Assembly: GCA_013396755.1 (NCBI GenBank)
Contig: VWZF01007162.1
Span: forward strand, 62,001 to 126,000
Source: Sclerurus mexicanus
Taxonomy: Eukaryota; Chordata; Aves; Passeriformes; Furnariidae
DNA length: 64,000 bases
Reading direction: 5' to 3'
Under the pieces are notes generated by a model. The model did not search any database. It saw only the letters and a list, made by a program, of their open reading frames with translations, and had not been told where the DNA came from. Both the position numbers and the translations under genes were made by a program. The first letter of the stretch is position 1. The number at the start of each line of letters is the position of its first letter. Below, piece after piece: positions 22,900-35,016 of this stretch.

Positions 22900-25780
22900 T
22901 GCACCTGAATTTTGTGTTAAATGGTAGAAAGTACTTAAAAAAAAAAGGCAGCTTTTTTTGGTATAACAAATTTTTAAAGTACTTGAAAAAGATTTAACAA
23001 ACACCTGTCATAATATGTAATCCATGGATGTGATGAGATTATTGGGGGTGTGGAAGAAGATAGAAAAGACATTTTTCTTTAGATATGTGTAACAGATTTT
23101 TAATAACCTTTTTTTTGGTCCAGCAAGTACTGTATGCTGTGTGTGTAAAATATGGGTCACTGTAATACAAGCTATATTTAAACAGACTGAACCCCACTAG
23201 GAATATGTGCAACTAACTGATCTCGTGTGACAGTGTTAAGCTCTGGAACTATATTCCTCACCCAGATTTCAGAAAGAACTTTCTGAGTGTTCAGGGATAT
23301 TACACAAACATCTCAGAATTTTAGATGTTTTTATGGAATATGTTTACAAATGTCACTCAGTACACATTAGGAAACTGACAATAGGTTGACTTTAATTCTG
23401 GCACATGCATTAAATGCATAGTGAATATTAAAGCTGGTTATTTTTGTTAGTGTTACAAGAATTGTGATTCCTGCAAAGCTAATACATTGATTAGACCGCA
23501 ATGTTGCTAAAATTTTGGTTTTAATATCACCATAAAGTGAAGGAGGTCACTGATTACCTGCTTCAGGAAATTGACTGTTAATAACAAGGGTGAGAAATAA
23601 TATCCATTAAAAAACAAACCAGTAGTACACAACCGTAGGCCAGTGCCTGTTTCAGAAGAACATGAATTCAGGGAGAGGTCTGTGCCTAAAAGGTCTAGTG
23701 TGACACCAGTTGCGAAAATGATAAAAGGCCCAACAGCAAAGTAAGTTCTCTTTGATTGGCTCTATCTTCTAAGAAAAAATACATTAGTACACGAAACTTG
23801 AGAAGCCTGTCTTCATGAACAGATTAATCCATTTAACTAAATTAGAATGCACATATGCAGCATTTTTCCACTGTAATTTTTTTCATAAATTAGATGCAGA
23901 AATAAACTACTTTAGTGCAAAGAATCACATTTTAACTATGCATTTATTAAGCAAGCTAATGGCTAGTGAGTACATGCATGTTTATCAAAACACTTTTACA
24001 GATAAATAATTAGTTAATTGGTTATAACACTCCTCCCACCCCCAATTATGTCCTTTACATAGAGTAAACAGTCATATACCTATTAGCAAAATAAGGTGTA
24101 ATTTGCAACACATGATTTTAACTTGCATTGGTAGGGTATAAATAACGATGTGTTGATCCAATCTTGCTACACTCTTGGCTCTGGGTAAGAGTGAGGATTT
24201 TTTAAAAAGTAGATAGTTTAATAGTTCAGATATTTTAGAAGGATGTCTTGAGAAAGAAACTAGAAAAAAGTTTAAGAAAAGCTGTTGAGGAATACAGTTT
24301 CCAGGATGCATTGAATTTGATTTTCAGTTCAGACTTTATATTCTGTCTAAGAATAAAAAAGATTGTGTATGAAAAGCTTTATATACTCTGCCAACAACTG
24401 GAATTCTGTCACTTCCTGTAACTATGAAAATTATTTTTTTGACACAAATGCACTTATATGGGTAGTGACTGTATGCCAATAAAAAGAGCATACGATCTCT
24501 GTATTTAACTGTTTCAGAAATCTTACTATAACGGCCTACTCAGCACTTAGTGATTCAATACCATTGGTACTCTGTCAGCATCACATACGTTAGACTTCTT
24601 TGGGCTTTAGTAACTCCCTCAGGAATGTGTCTCAACAGAAAAGGCAAATATAACAGCCAGTCTTTTAATTCCATACGTATGAAATGATCTTAAAATGTGC
24701 AAATATATACAAAAATGGGAATGTATCTTTTTGGAAAAGTCTAAATTGGGTTGTTGCTCTATTCTTTTACATTTTAAAATGAATGCTGATTTGGGTTTCC
24801 CTGCATTGCAGGAAAGCAAGACGTAGGATTTTGAATGTCATGCAGCAACATGACATTTGGAGGCATTTCCCCTGAAAACTTTTTTAATAAATAAGGAGTG
24901 GTCTGGAATCATATGAACAAGGATTTCCATGCAAATTGTTCTGAAGATGAATACAGCAAAACCAATGTGAAAATGTACACCAAGGTACCAGCTCTGCCAT
25001 ATAAGAACAGGAACCAGCCGTGGCCATGGATAGGCCAAATAAAGAGTAGTTGAGTAAAATACTCTGACTTTAAATATTGAGCAAGTATATGCATTTTGAT
25101 ATATGGCACAAGAACAAAACCAATGTTCTGTCTTTGAAGCCCTGTCTTATGGAATAGCTATCTCTAGTTTGAAATGAGCTTATCCTATTAAGCAGAATAC
25201 TTGCCACTGTGCATGTATTCAATTGCTTGTTACTGATTTTAAAATCACAAATGTAAAAGCAATGGCAATGTAAGGATTGGCTCTTTCGCTCAGATTTTGT
25301 GTATCCTTTACTAAATAAATTACAAGTAACAAATTAATTTGCATAAGTAATATGCAGATGCACATTTTGAAGGAAGGCTTAGTTTTGTGTCTTAAGAAGA
25401 CTGTCCTATATACAGGATTTCTTTGAGCTCTGTTTTTTTAGTAGCTCTGTTAATGACTCTTCAGTGCACCATGAGCTTTGTTGGATGGAAAGCCAGGTCA
25501 CTGGAGAACTGATGCAGGAACACACTAAGCAGGTTTGCCGTATGTTTAATTGCTGTTGAGGCAAGATTTTTTTGAGCCCTTTCAGCAGTCCGTATTCAGC
25601 TTTCAAAAGAATAAAGTCCAACTATACATGAACTACACGGTATTTGCAGGCGACCTCTAAAGAGGCAGATCTCAAGCAGTGAGGGTTGTAAGCACCCAGC
25701 AAGGTCAAAGCAGACTGGCACTGGGGGGAGAGCAAGTCAAACCAGCACTGATCGTGTGACTCCAAACTTCCTGCAGCCTG
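22900..25780. other. PNISR-COQ3 intergenic spacer
   Basis: No gene was recognised in these 2.9 kb. The stretch is AT-rich. One exon-like open segment (23656-23740) lies between CAG and GTAAGT but has no recognised homology. Confidence 0.55.
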
Positions 25781-26200
25781 GAGCGCGCCCCTGCCCCTGG
25801 CGGTGTGCGGGCGGTGCCTCCGTCCCGCCGTGCTCTGCACCGCTCCTTTACAGCCGCCTTGCGTTCGCTGGGCTCTCCTGGGAGACTGGCAGCTCAATAA
25901 GGCGACAGAAAATGAATCCTGCTGAAAACCGGCTTAATTCTTCTCCATGTTCAGCTCGTTCCACTAGCTCACCGCGGAGAGTTGACAGTGCTGGAGCCTG
26001 CCCTGGGGAGGGGGCTCCGGGGGCAGCAGAGCTGGGCTGTGTCTGCTCGGGGGCAGCCCCGCGGCCCTGCCCTGCGCCGGCACCGTGTGCCTGGGTGACA
26101 GAAGGGACGCAGACCTGNGCGGGGTGCCCTTGCTCACTGTGCTGACCGGCTCACACGGCGCAAAGTGAGCCCGCAGCTGTGGTGTTTCTCATCCCAGCAC
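25780..26200 (+). promoter_or_regulatory. COQ3: CpG-rich COQ3 promoter region
   Basis: GC content and CpG frequency rise sharply here (for example GCGCGCC, CCGTCCCGCCG) against AT-rich flanks. It lies just before the COQ3 exons, as expected for a housekeeping mitochondrial gene. No TATA box was seen. A single N at 26118 interrupts it and is probably a contig join, so the true length is unknown. Confidence 0.7.
26118..26118. other. Single-N break in COQ3 CpG region
   Basis: An isolated N in GC-rich sequence. The two other single Ns of the window (44799, 46294) mark contig joins, so this one may hide missing bases, possibly the COQ3 start codon. Confidence 0.6.
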
Positions 26201-26228
26201 GTAAAAAAACCCAACCCCACAGTTTATG
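26119..26228 (+). CDS. COQ3: Possible 3' part of COQ3 exon 1
   Basis: From the N to a good donor (G|GTGAGA at 26229) one frame is open for 36 codons and leaves one extra base. That is exactly the phase needed by exon 2, whose first two bases complete a codon. The peptide (… ADRLTRRKVSPQLWCF …) is rich in Arg/Lys without acidic residues after its first part, compatible with a mitochondrial presequence. Its length fits the roughly 38 residues missing relative to human COQ3. No ATG is visible, and an upstream stop in this frame lies at 26095. Homology was not demonstrated; this is an inference. Confidence 0.35.
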
Positions 26229-26319
26229 GTGAGAGTAAACGTTTTTGGGAAATTCGCCCTAACCAAGGCGTTGCGGCTCCGTGGAAAGCTCCTTCCCGTT
26301 CAGGCTCTGAAAAATGGCA

Positions 26320-26676
26320 CTGCACATAATTTGAGGAGTACGGGGGTGGTGAATTAGCACACGCCCCTTATTTAATCCCCGTGCACTCCCAAAGTATGGT
26401 AGTGAGCAAATGTGCAAAGATTAGCACGGTTAGTATTGTGCTAGAGCAGCATTGTTACAAGTAGTTGTTCTGCCTCTCAGCTCTCCTAAAAATGATGTTT
26501 TAGTTGAGGTTGTCTTTTATTTATGCAGCTGGCCATGCTGATCTGTCTTTTCAGACAGGCCTGAGAAGTATCCTTCAGGAGCACAGCTGGAAAATACAAC
26601 TGAAATCCAGTAGTACTCTGCCTGTCCCTCCGACCGAAATGAAAAGCAGCATGTAAGTATTGCATCTAAAACAGTC
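26320..26676 (+). repeat. 357-bp direct repeat, copy A (assembly duplication, carries COQ3 exon 2)
   Basis: By eye it is identical over its length to 26994-27350. The copies abut the two ends of the N gap, which is what two overlapping but unmerged contig ends give. Confidence 0.95.
26529..26652 (+). CDS. COQ3: COQ3 exon 2, copy A
   Basis: The acceptor TTTATTTATGCAG precedes it and the donor GTAAGT starts at 26653. It encodes GHADLSFQTGLRSILQEHSW and onward to MKSS, the poorly conserved linker after the presequence, and ends with AT so that exon 3 completes ATG. At 124 nt it would frameshift if both copies were spliced in tandem, so only one can be real in the mRNA. Confidence 0.8.
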
Positions 26677-28881
26677 NNNNNNNNNNNNNNNNNNNNNNNN
26701 NNNNNNNNNNNNNNNNNNNNNNNNNNNNNNNNNNNNNNNNNNNNNNNNNNNNNNNNNNNNNNNNNNNNNNNNNNNNNNNNNNNNNNNNNNNNNNNNNNNN
26801 NNNNNNNNNNNNNNNNNNNNNNNNNNNNNNNNNNNNNNNNNNNNNNNNNNNNNNNNNNNNNNNNNNNNNNNNNNNNNNNNNNNNNNNNNNNNNNNNNNNN
26901 NNNNNNNNNNNNNNNNNNNNNNNNNNNNNNNNNNNNNNNNNNNNNNNNNNNNNNNNNNNNNNNNNNNNNNNNNNNNNNNNNNNNNNNNNNNNNCTGCACA
27001 TAATTTGAGGAGTACGGGGGTGGTGAATTAGCACACGCCCCTTATTTAATCCCCGTGCACTCCCAAAGTATGGTAGTGAGCAAATGTGCAAAGATTAGCA
27101 CGGTTAGTATTGTGCTAGAGCAGCATTGTTACAAGTAGTTGTTCTGCCTCTCAGCTCTCCTAAAAATGATGTTTTAGTTGAGGTTGTCTTTTATTTATGC
27201 AGCTGGCCATGCTGATCTGTCTTTTCAGACAGGCCTGAGAAGTATCCTTCAGGAGCACAGCTGGAAAATACAACTGAAATCCAGTAGTACTCTGCCTGTC
27301 CCTCCGACCGAAATGAAAAGCAGCATGTAAGTATTGCATCTAAAACAGTCCCATGTGACAAGGACTACGATTTTTTATGACAATGTAATTCTATTTTGTG
27401 ATTGTCACATGGAGCTGTTTTTACATCTCACACATGTTTAAATGTTTGATGTGGCCTATTCATGTCTTATTAATTACCAACTTAAAAATTACAGGCATGC
27501 AGCCGTCTGTTTGGGAAGATATGTTACCCATATAGTGTATAAAATCTGTGTGCTCCTGAACAAGTGTAACTAGAGTCTCTAAAGGAACATGAGTTTTACC
27601 TTTTTTCATTTTCTGATACAGAATTTGTTTTTCCCTTGTTTCAGCTGACCCAAAATATTGGTATTAGTTTAATGACATTCAGCTTTCATTATTTAGGCTC
27701 ACTGTGAAGACACCTTTCAGGACTTCACACTCATCAGTGGATTCAAAGGAAATGAAAAAATTCCAGCTCCTCGCACATAAGTGGTGGGATGAAGAAGGAG
27801 AATATTCAGCCCTGCATTCTATGAATGATATTAGAGTGCCATTTATTAGGTATGGTTTTGAAGACAGATTTTTTTATATGTACTATTTCTGCATAACCTC
27901 AGAAAACATGGTAAAAGAAAAAAAATTACCAGTACTTAAGATAACTGCATATTGTATCTACTAAAGCACCTTGTGTGTTTGACCTTAATTACATCCCTTT
28001 TCTTTCAGAGATACTCTGCTGAGCATGGGTAGTAATTATCACATGGGAAATCCACTTTCTGGAGTGAAGATTCTTGACGTTGGCTGTGGCGGAGGACTGC
28101 TAAGTGAGGTGAGAAACAGTGCGCTCTGTGTTTCCTTGCTAAAAAGTGTACAAGGTATTTGAGTTGCTTTACTGTTACACCACTTAATTTCCAATCCTCA
28201 AGGAGGACCTTTTCTGTGATATGTTAGTTACTGAATATATTGCAGTTTATTTTACAAACCCTGTAGAGTATTTGGTTTGTGTAATGGTGGTGGTTGTTTA
28301 CAGAAAAGAGAGTTGGTGACAAAACATTCTAAAATTCTGAGATCATCAGAAAAATAAGATATCAAACACTCAAAAGGAGAAGGGAAGAATGATGAAAAAG
28401 TCTTTGAGTATTTTTTTTTTCCAATTTATAAGCCTAGGAAGAATACTTAGAATCATGACAATCCTCATTACCAAAGAAATACTTCCTGTTATAAACTTGT
28501 TCTTACACATTCATTTCTTTGAATTGCTTATCTTCAATTTTTTATGTGGGAATGGGGATTCTCACCTTTCTTCGATCTGATGGGAAAAGCATGAAATAAT
28601 CTCAATCACCTGAGACATACCTCCCCTCTGTCAGGAGAGATACCCCTGGTACAGGGGCCAATGTTACAGCTGCTTCCCGAGAAATCTGCACAAACTTGGG
28701 ACTGAGAAGTTGCTGTTTTGGTGGAACTCTTTGTTCACACAGGCTCTGAGCATAGCTGTGTCCCATCACTAGACTAGGGATGGTTTGCAAATTTAGGGTT
28801 ACAGATCTGGCTGACTTACTTTGGGAACTACATCAGTATCTGAATTGAGGTGTTACAGAGGGACTTGACTCTTCTGTTTTC

Positions 28882-28914
<33 letters not shown>

Positions 28915-31900
28915 TCTCTTCTGAGCAAAATCCTGTTGCCTTGTGAGAGTGGTTCCTCTGACAAGGCTGGCAAAACCAGTGTGCTGCATCACCTTCTCAG
29001 GCTGAGCAACTGGTGAATTTCAGGTTGGAATATCATACATGTGGTCGTGTTCTGCAGCCTGTTTCAGTTTCAAAATAGGTGATGACTGAGGTGTTAACCT
29101 AGGAGTAAGAAGACACTGAAGAAACCTGAGTGACAGCCAAGGCTGATGCTATCCTAGTAAACATCAGTGTTTAGTTCTCAGCAGTGAGAAAGTCCTAGAG
29201 ATAATCATATATTAAGTAACCATTAAAAAGATATGAGGATTTACCATTACAGGTGGATGTTGAAGAAAGTAATGACAGTAATTAAATACGGCATTGTTTT
29301 CCCCCCTTTAATTACTGTGTTGATTTTCCCCCTTTGGTTTTTTCCTCTATCAGAGAGTAATAGTGGAAGAAATCTTTATTTGGTGTAACAAAATAGATTC
29401 AGAACAAATTATTCTAAAAGACAATTATATTCCAGTATATAATATGTGTATATTCCACTATATCATTTTCTAAGAAAATTAACCACCTCTTCCAAATCTA
29501 AGGGATATCTTGCTTTGATAAACATTTAAAATAAAAATGCCGGATCAGAAGTCATCATACTGTTGTTTGTCTTGTTCTCTGATGGATGTTTCCTGCATCA
29601 TGTATGTACATTGCAAAGTTACCCTTAAGTAAATTGTTTTCATGCAGAGAATAAATTATACTCTGTTTTATTAGCCTTTAGGTAGACTAGGAGCTTCAGT
29701 TACTGGAATTGATCCTCTGGAGGACAACATTAGAACAGCAGATCGGCACAAGTCATTTGATCCAGTCCTGGCCAAGAGAATACAGTACAAGTCCAGTTCA
29801 CTAGAGGAGATTGTGGAAGAGTCTGTGGAAACCTTTGATGTAATTGTAGCTTCTGAAGTAGTGGAGCATGTGGCTGACCTTGAAATGTTTATCAGGTGTT
29901 GCTCTCAGGTGTTAAAGGTAAGAGACTTTTTGCTTTCACTATTGGGAATATTTGTTCTCTTATTATTATGTCTCATATTTAAAGGAATGTGAAAGTACAT
30001 CTGTGTTCATTTCTCCACCTTGAAGTCAGAAGCACACTGTAGAGGTGCCTACCGTTCTTCATGATGCAAGTACATCTTCCCAACTAAAGTTAGGGGAAAT
30101 TTATTTCCCCAACTCTACCTTAGAAAAGTGTTAGTGGTATTACCTAGTATTGCAGTGTTGCATTGCATCAAGACCTTAAGAAATCTGGTTGCATCTGATT
30201 TCACCCAGGTGAGAGAAAACGTGACTCTTGATGGACAGATATGGCTCAGACTGCATTGAAACTGTAATGATGTTTCTGACTCACTAGATTCTATTCCAGC
30301 TCCAGCATCGCATAAGATTGCTCCTGGATTGCTTTTAAAGGGTCATAGTTATACTTGGAAACAATCAGGTGGTTATTCCTCTTGATATTCATTTGTAAAG
30401 AAGAATGGTAGGCTCAGCACATAATCAGCAGCTTTCTTTTAATCTCTATCTTTCTGGTCATCAGAAGGAATTTTGATTATTTGAATGGAACTAATTTTTA
30501 GCCAGCTAGGGACAAAAAATTATTATTTCTACCAAACACTCATTTAAGGATTTAGAATTATTTTCTGGCTTTGTTTTTTTAACCATGTAATCATTGAAAC
30601 AAGCACAGCATGGCACTCAGCAGTCTCAAAAATTAGGCAGCATTGCACATTTTACTTTGGTTTCAATTAAAAAGTGGGGGTTTTTTGTTTGTTTGGTTTT
30701 GATTTTTTGGGTTTTTTTACAATGCCTTAATACCTTTTATTTATCCATTTCTTGGGCAGAAAGTGTTATAAGTGACTTGGTTCTTTCTTAGGTGTCCTTT
30801 GGGCAAGAAAATGGTTTTAGACCACCCAAGACTCTGGTGATGTTGACTCATTGAGGACTACTGAGTTATACTGTTAGAACATTATATTCTTTCATATATT
30901 TAAATGTTATACTTGTAAATACCTATCCTGGGAGGAAATTACTTCTTTCTCTTGCATTGTGTAGACTTCTAGATTGACAAATTATGTATTTTAAGGTGAT
31001 TAAATTAACAATTTTTAAAATTAAATATTCTTCTAATTGAACATTTTAATCTTTTAATTAGCCCGAAGGTTCTTTATTCATTACAACAATCAATAGAACA
31101 CAGTTGTCCTATGCCCTGGGAATTGTGGTTGCAGAAAAGATAATGGGCATTGTACCAGAAGGAACACATGAGTGGGAGAAGTTTGTTCCCCCTGAAGAGC
31201 TGGAGCACCTCCTAGAATCAAGTAAGTTCCAGGCCAAATGATGGGAATGCAGAGAGAGATACCTGGTAGATGGTCCCTGTAGAAATAGCAAAGGGATAAG
31301 CTAGGTGGGGAGAGTGCTAGCAACAATACACAGCTTTTCCTGTGTGAGTTAAGTCATATATTATGAGTGTCTTTTCTGGTTTAAAGACACTGCTCCTTAC
31401 TGGATTCTGCATAAAATAAATAAACTAAGTGGAATCCTAAGAATGCAGTGATTACTCAAACAAATCACTGTTACAACTGCCCTCTGTTTGATAGCCTAAA
31501 TAAAAATTCCAAGGTTTTTCATTGTGTTGTGGTGGCAGAATGTATGCTCTGAAGTGGTTCATGTGCTCTAGGGCAGGTCTGAGTCAATAACTGTATTGGC
31601 ACTCCAGAGCTGCTCTGCTGCCACTGCATTGTTTGTCATCTTCCCCTTGGGAGGAGGCATTTTTAGTTTTGGTTGCTGATCCATGTTCTCTATTCAAATT
31701 ATGGTACTAAAATATCTCTTCAAAATGTGAAGATGAAACCCACCACAAATTCATTAGTCAGTTCTTGAGAAACTGTATGATACTGATTTTTATTATTCCT
31801 AATTAAATTGCCCTGCTTTGATTGCTTTTAAAATAGACAAAGCACTGAGCTGGGAAGAGTTCTGTCCATTGCCCTCCTGCAGATATTTTAAAACCCTCTT

Positions 31901-32870
31901 GCTGAATATTTCACTTTGCTTTAGTTCACTGCAAAGAAACTGAAGTATGAGTGGAGCTATTCTGTTGGCAAGGTCTTTTCCTGGCACTTTGCAGTGATGC
32001 CATAAGGAACATGACTAATACTGGTTCACATACTGGTGGTTCTTTCTGTTCTTCCTTCCAAAGGAGAAGCAGGTGCAGTGGAGTGATTTGTTTTGATAGG
32101 GTGTTTGTTTTCTGCTTTCCATCCCGTATCCTGCTGGGACACAGCGGATCCATGCAGTGAACTGAGCGCTGCTCCGCAGGGAGTGATAAATCACTCTTTA
32201 TTTGCACTGAGTCCTTGATGGCAGTCTTCTGCCTCTTTGTTATATTTTTCCATTCCTAAAGGGAATCTGCAGAATCCTTTCAAATATATGTTCAGATTTT
32301 CATTTTGGAGCATGTGATGTCAATCTGAAGAATGTCTCCATGTACAGAAAACGTTACCAGTCACCCAGGTGTGGTGGTGTGAAGTTGGGGTTTCTAGCAG
32401 AGCACGTGGCAGGGGCTTACCATGTAGCGTGCTGATGGTACATGGCCTGGCACAGAGCTATTGCAGCTGCTGCCAGGAGCAGGACCTGCTGTCCCCAGCA
32501 ATACATGTGCTGGTGTCTTGACAAAGCCCAGCTTATGAAACACTGCTACCCAGCCTGCAGGATCAGACTTGCTGATCTGAAGAGCTTGATGTTGCAGTGA
32601 CTTACAATATTTAAGACCATCAGTTGCTTTATATGGCTTCTTTCTCTTCTAGACGGCTTTTCAGTCAAGACCATGAAGGGGATGTTGTATAATCCACTCT
32701 CGAGTTCATGGAGCTGGGTGGAAAGCATGAGCCTTAACTACGCAGTGCACGCGGTGAAGTCTGGGGCTCAGGGACAGTCAGGCCCAACAGATGCCCCGTC
32801 AGAGACGGACATTCAACAGCGCTCGGCCACAGCTGGCGCAGTTGGCACTGCCTCAGACACCACTGTCTGA
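26529..32870 (+). CDS. COQ3: COQ3, ubiquinone biosynthesis O-methyltransferase (mitochondrial), 5' end incomplete
   Basis: Exons 26529-26652 (repeated at 27203-27326), 27697-27849, 28009-28108, 29675-29917, 31062-31221, 32653-32870, all GT-AG and in phase. They give 331 residues, against about 369 in human including the presequence. The class I SAM-methyltransferase core is plain: motif I KILDVGCGGGLL, the acidic residue of GIDPLEDN, and ASEVVEHV. Conserved family blocks are AHKWWDEEG, LHSMNDIRVPFIR, KSFDPVL, FITTINRTQLSYALGI, EWEKFV and MLYNPLS. COQ3 performs both O-methylations of coenzyme Q synthesis, in complex Q on the matrix side of the inner membrane. The C-terminal tail after VHAVKSG is low-complexity. 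Only the first exon is uncertain. Confidence 0.95.
26677..26993. other. 317-N assembly gap
   Basis: A run of Ns flanked by the two identical 357-bp copies. The gap probably has no real content. Confidence 0.98.
26994..27350 (+). repeat. 357-bp direct repeat, copy B (assembly duplication)
   Basis: The partner of 26320-26676 (offset 674). It continues into unique sequence leading to COQ3 exon 3. Confidence 0.95.
27203..27326 (+). CDS. COQ3: COQ3 exon 2, copy B
   Basis: Identical to 26529-26652, with the same acceptor and donor. This copy is contiguous with exon 3 and is the better one to use in a gene model. Confidence 0.85.
27697..27849 (+). CDS. COQ3: COQ3 exon 3
   Basis: Encodes LTVKTPFRTSHSSVDSKE, then AHKWWDEEGEYSALHSMND and RVPFI. 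The first base completes the Met codon begun in exon 2. The donor GTATGG is at 27850. The AHKWWD block is a family signature. Confidence 0.95.
28009..28108 (+). CDS. COQ3: COQ3 exon 4 (SAM motif I)
   Basis: The acceptor TTTCTTTCAG precedes it. It encodes DTLLSMGSN and KILDVGCGGGLLSE, the glycine-rich SAM-binding loop. It ends on a codon boundary with donor GTGAGA. Confidence 0.96.
28109..29674 (+). other. COQ3 intron 4
   Basis: 1.6 kb intron. A polypyrimidine stretch (28871-28922) is the only notable element. Confidence 0.7.
28871..28922 (+). repeat. Pyrimidine-rich (CTTT/T)n tract
   Basis: Almost pure C/T over 50 bases, with the core a run of about 18 T. No AG-bounded exon follows, so it is not a splice site here. 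An A-tailed element on the other strand was considered but nothing upstream of it is recognisable. Confidence 0.8.
29675..29917 (+). CDS. COQ3: COQ3 exon 5 (post-motif I and motif II)
   Basis: Encodes PLGRLGASVTGIDPLEDN, HKSFDPVLAKRIQYKSSSL, then DVIVASEVVEHV and CCSQVLK. It holds the acidic residue expected to bind SAM ribose and the VVEH active-site region. The donor GTAAGA is at 29918. Confidence 0.96.
31062..31221 (+). CDS. COQ3: COQ3 exon 6
   Basis: Encodes PEGSLFITTINRTQLSYALG, IVPEGTHEWEKFVPPEELEH and LLES. The acceptor ends TTTTAATTAG and the donor GTAAGT starts at 31222. The preceding 1.1 kb and following 1.4 kb introns show nothing recognisable. Confidence 0.96.
32653..32870 (+). 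CDS. COQ3: COQ3 last coding exon
   Basis: Encodes GFSVKTMKGMLYNPLSSSW and NYAVHAVKSG, then a non-conserved Ala/Ser/Thr/Gln-rich tail ending ASDTTV. TGA is at 32868-32870. Confidence 0.95.
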
Positions 32871-32928
32871 GATGCGTGGTGATGGACTGTCACCAGGACA
32901 GAAAAGAAGGTTTTACTCAGACGGACAT

Positions 32929-32934
32929 AATAAA
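32929..32934 (+). terminator. COQ3: COQ3 proximal poly(A) signal AATAAA
   Basis: The first canonical hexamer after the stop (59 nt), followed by T-rich sequence. Other AATAAA hexamers occur at 33260-33265 and 33540-33545, so longer 3'UTRs are possible. Confidence 0.55.
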
Positions 32935-34960
32935 ACCTTTTCTAACAACAAGCTTCCTGTTTACATCAATAATACTTGTGCTACTTTTGGCCACATATTT
33001 TAGGGCAGTCTCAGGAAAAAAAACAAGTGCCCATTATCTCAGGAATCTTTCAAGACTGAAATGAGCAAAGCTTTTAAGGAGTAAGTCTTTTTATGAGAAA
33101 GTAGTTTCAAATTATTGGACAGGGAAATGCAAATTATTCTGTCATTAGCTTGGAGGAAGCTCCTGTATATGCAGGCATTTTCATTCCTGCTGGGACCCAG
33201 ATCTCCATAGATAATAGTGTAAATCTAGAATGTGTTAAAAACCACAATGATGTACAAGAAATAAAATGCACTGGGTATTTAAACTCAACTCAGTTAAAAT
33301 ATACGAAACACTTAAAAACTGCAAACATTTGTTTTTCTAATACGCCTTTCTCCCTGAGAGGAGGCGAAAAAGAAAGGGCAAATCTTTTCTGTTGAGTCGT
33401 GCTATTTCTGTAGTCGATATGAGGTAACTGTGCAGTGGAAGAAGACTTTCTGAGATCACAGTGCCTCAGCTGTGGAAGCCTCTTCACCAAAAAGGTACTT
33501 GTATCTGTGCCTATTATTTCAACTTTCTCCCTCTGCTCAAATAAAGGGAAGTAAAGCTGTGGGTAAAATTTTACTAAGCAACCAGAGCTTTATGCTAGAA
33601 AAATGACACATTACTAGCCTGTTCTAGAATTGAAGTGCCATATCTACTTGGTCTTGATGTCCTAGAGCCCAGGTAAGGAAAAGGGACTTAAAATGAAACA
33701 ACTTTAAAGGGTCGTTTATGTGTGTGTGACAGTATCTTTTTCCTTCATTTTCTTTCAGCTTGTACACAGCTAGAGAGGTGGCTTGTCTGTTTGCAGAGAC
33801 GAAAATGAAACTTTTTTCTTTCCCTTATTTTTTTCCCTTTTTTGTTTGCTTGTTCATTTGTGCTGCTGTAGAGGTGTGGTGGGCTAAATTATTGTTTTAC
33901 ACATTTCCATTCTTGCTGCTTTGCTGTATTTGCATGTTGCTGTCAGATCCAAGTTTCGTGATTGATTTGATGATGCCGAGAAAAATACAGTTAATTTATA
34001 ATGAAAATAATAGTAATTCATAGGTATTAAGAGTACAAAGGATTCTCTGGTGTGATCGTTTCCACGACAGTTCTGTTTCATAATATTTCTTTGGGCTACA
34101 GCTTGGCTTTGAGAAAAAGGTTCATTATCATGTAAAGAGTCCAGTGATGGAGAAGCCACTGCATCAGTAAGTAAATTGTTCCAAAGGTTCATCACTCGAA
34201 GTGGTCTAAACCTCAGAACACAGCCAGTGATGTCTTAACATCTTCATTTTTACACTTGAGGACCTCTTACCAGCTGCAGATTTGAGTTGTCACCTCTTAA
34301 TTTTCTCCTAAATAAATGGTCTGGGATTATCTCTACAGTTATTACCACTACATGTGAGTTTCTGAGTTCATATAAAATTTTGTGGTAAACATCCTTTCTG
34401 AAGCATGAGAGTGGTAATGGATGCAGCATTTCAGTAATGGTTTCACTAATGCTGTCTGCAGGAGGAGTACATTCTCTTTCTGCCTGACTACCTGTGTGGG
34501 AGTTGCTGCTCCACTGGTCATGCATGCAATGTGGTGCATGGTGTTGAGGAGAGGAGTGACACTGGGGGAAAATGTGGAGCTAAAGCAGATAACCTTTGGT
34601 CTTTGATCCTGTCAGTGTGTTCAGGCATGTTAAACCATGTGGCTTGAGTAAGTTCTAACCAAATGACCAACTTCAATCTAGGTTATGACTGTTGTTTTAA
34701 ATTTTGCCAACAGTGAATTGAAAAAATGTTCTGTAAAGAACTGAGACCTGGACAGATTCCTGGGGTAGCCCACTAGAAACATCCTCCAAGATGTTTCAGT
34801 CACCCTCCATTGATACGCTTTGAGACCTGTGGAGTGAAAAAAAAAATAATGCATATAAAACCGGAATAGAAACAACCAAATTTTCTTTGCTTTAAGAGCC
34901 CTAAATCCAGATGTTTGTGTGACTAGCTGTTATCCTGTTATCCTTTCCTTTCTTCCCACT

Positions 34961-35016
34961 TCACAGAATATTCTGAGTTGAAAGGGACCACCAAGGATCA
35001 TCAAGTCCAACTCCTA
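34961..35016 (-). mobile_element. CR1 LINE 3' end fragment
   Basis: Reads TCACAGAATATTCTGAGTTG, then AAAGGGACC and ATCAAGTCCAACTCC: the reverse complement of the CR1 3' terminus, in minus orientation. Very short 5'-truncated copy. Confidence 0.8.

Noticed and set aside
26517..27091. Frames of 123-160 codons over the N gap
   Set aside because: Mostly undefined residues; an artefact of translating Ns.
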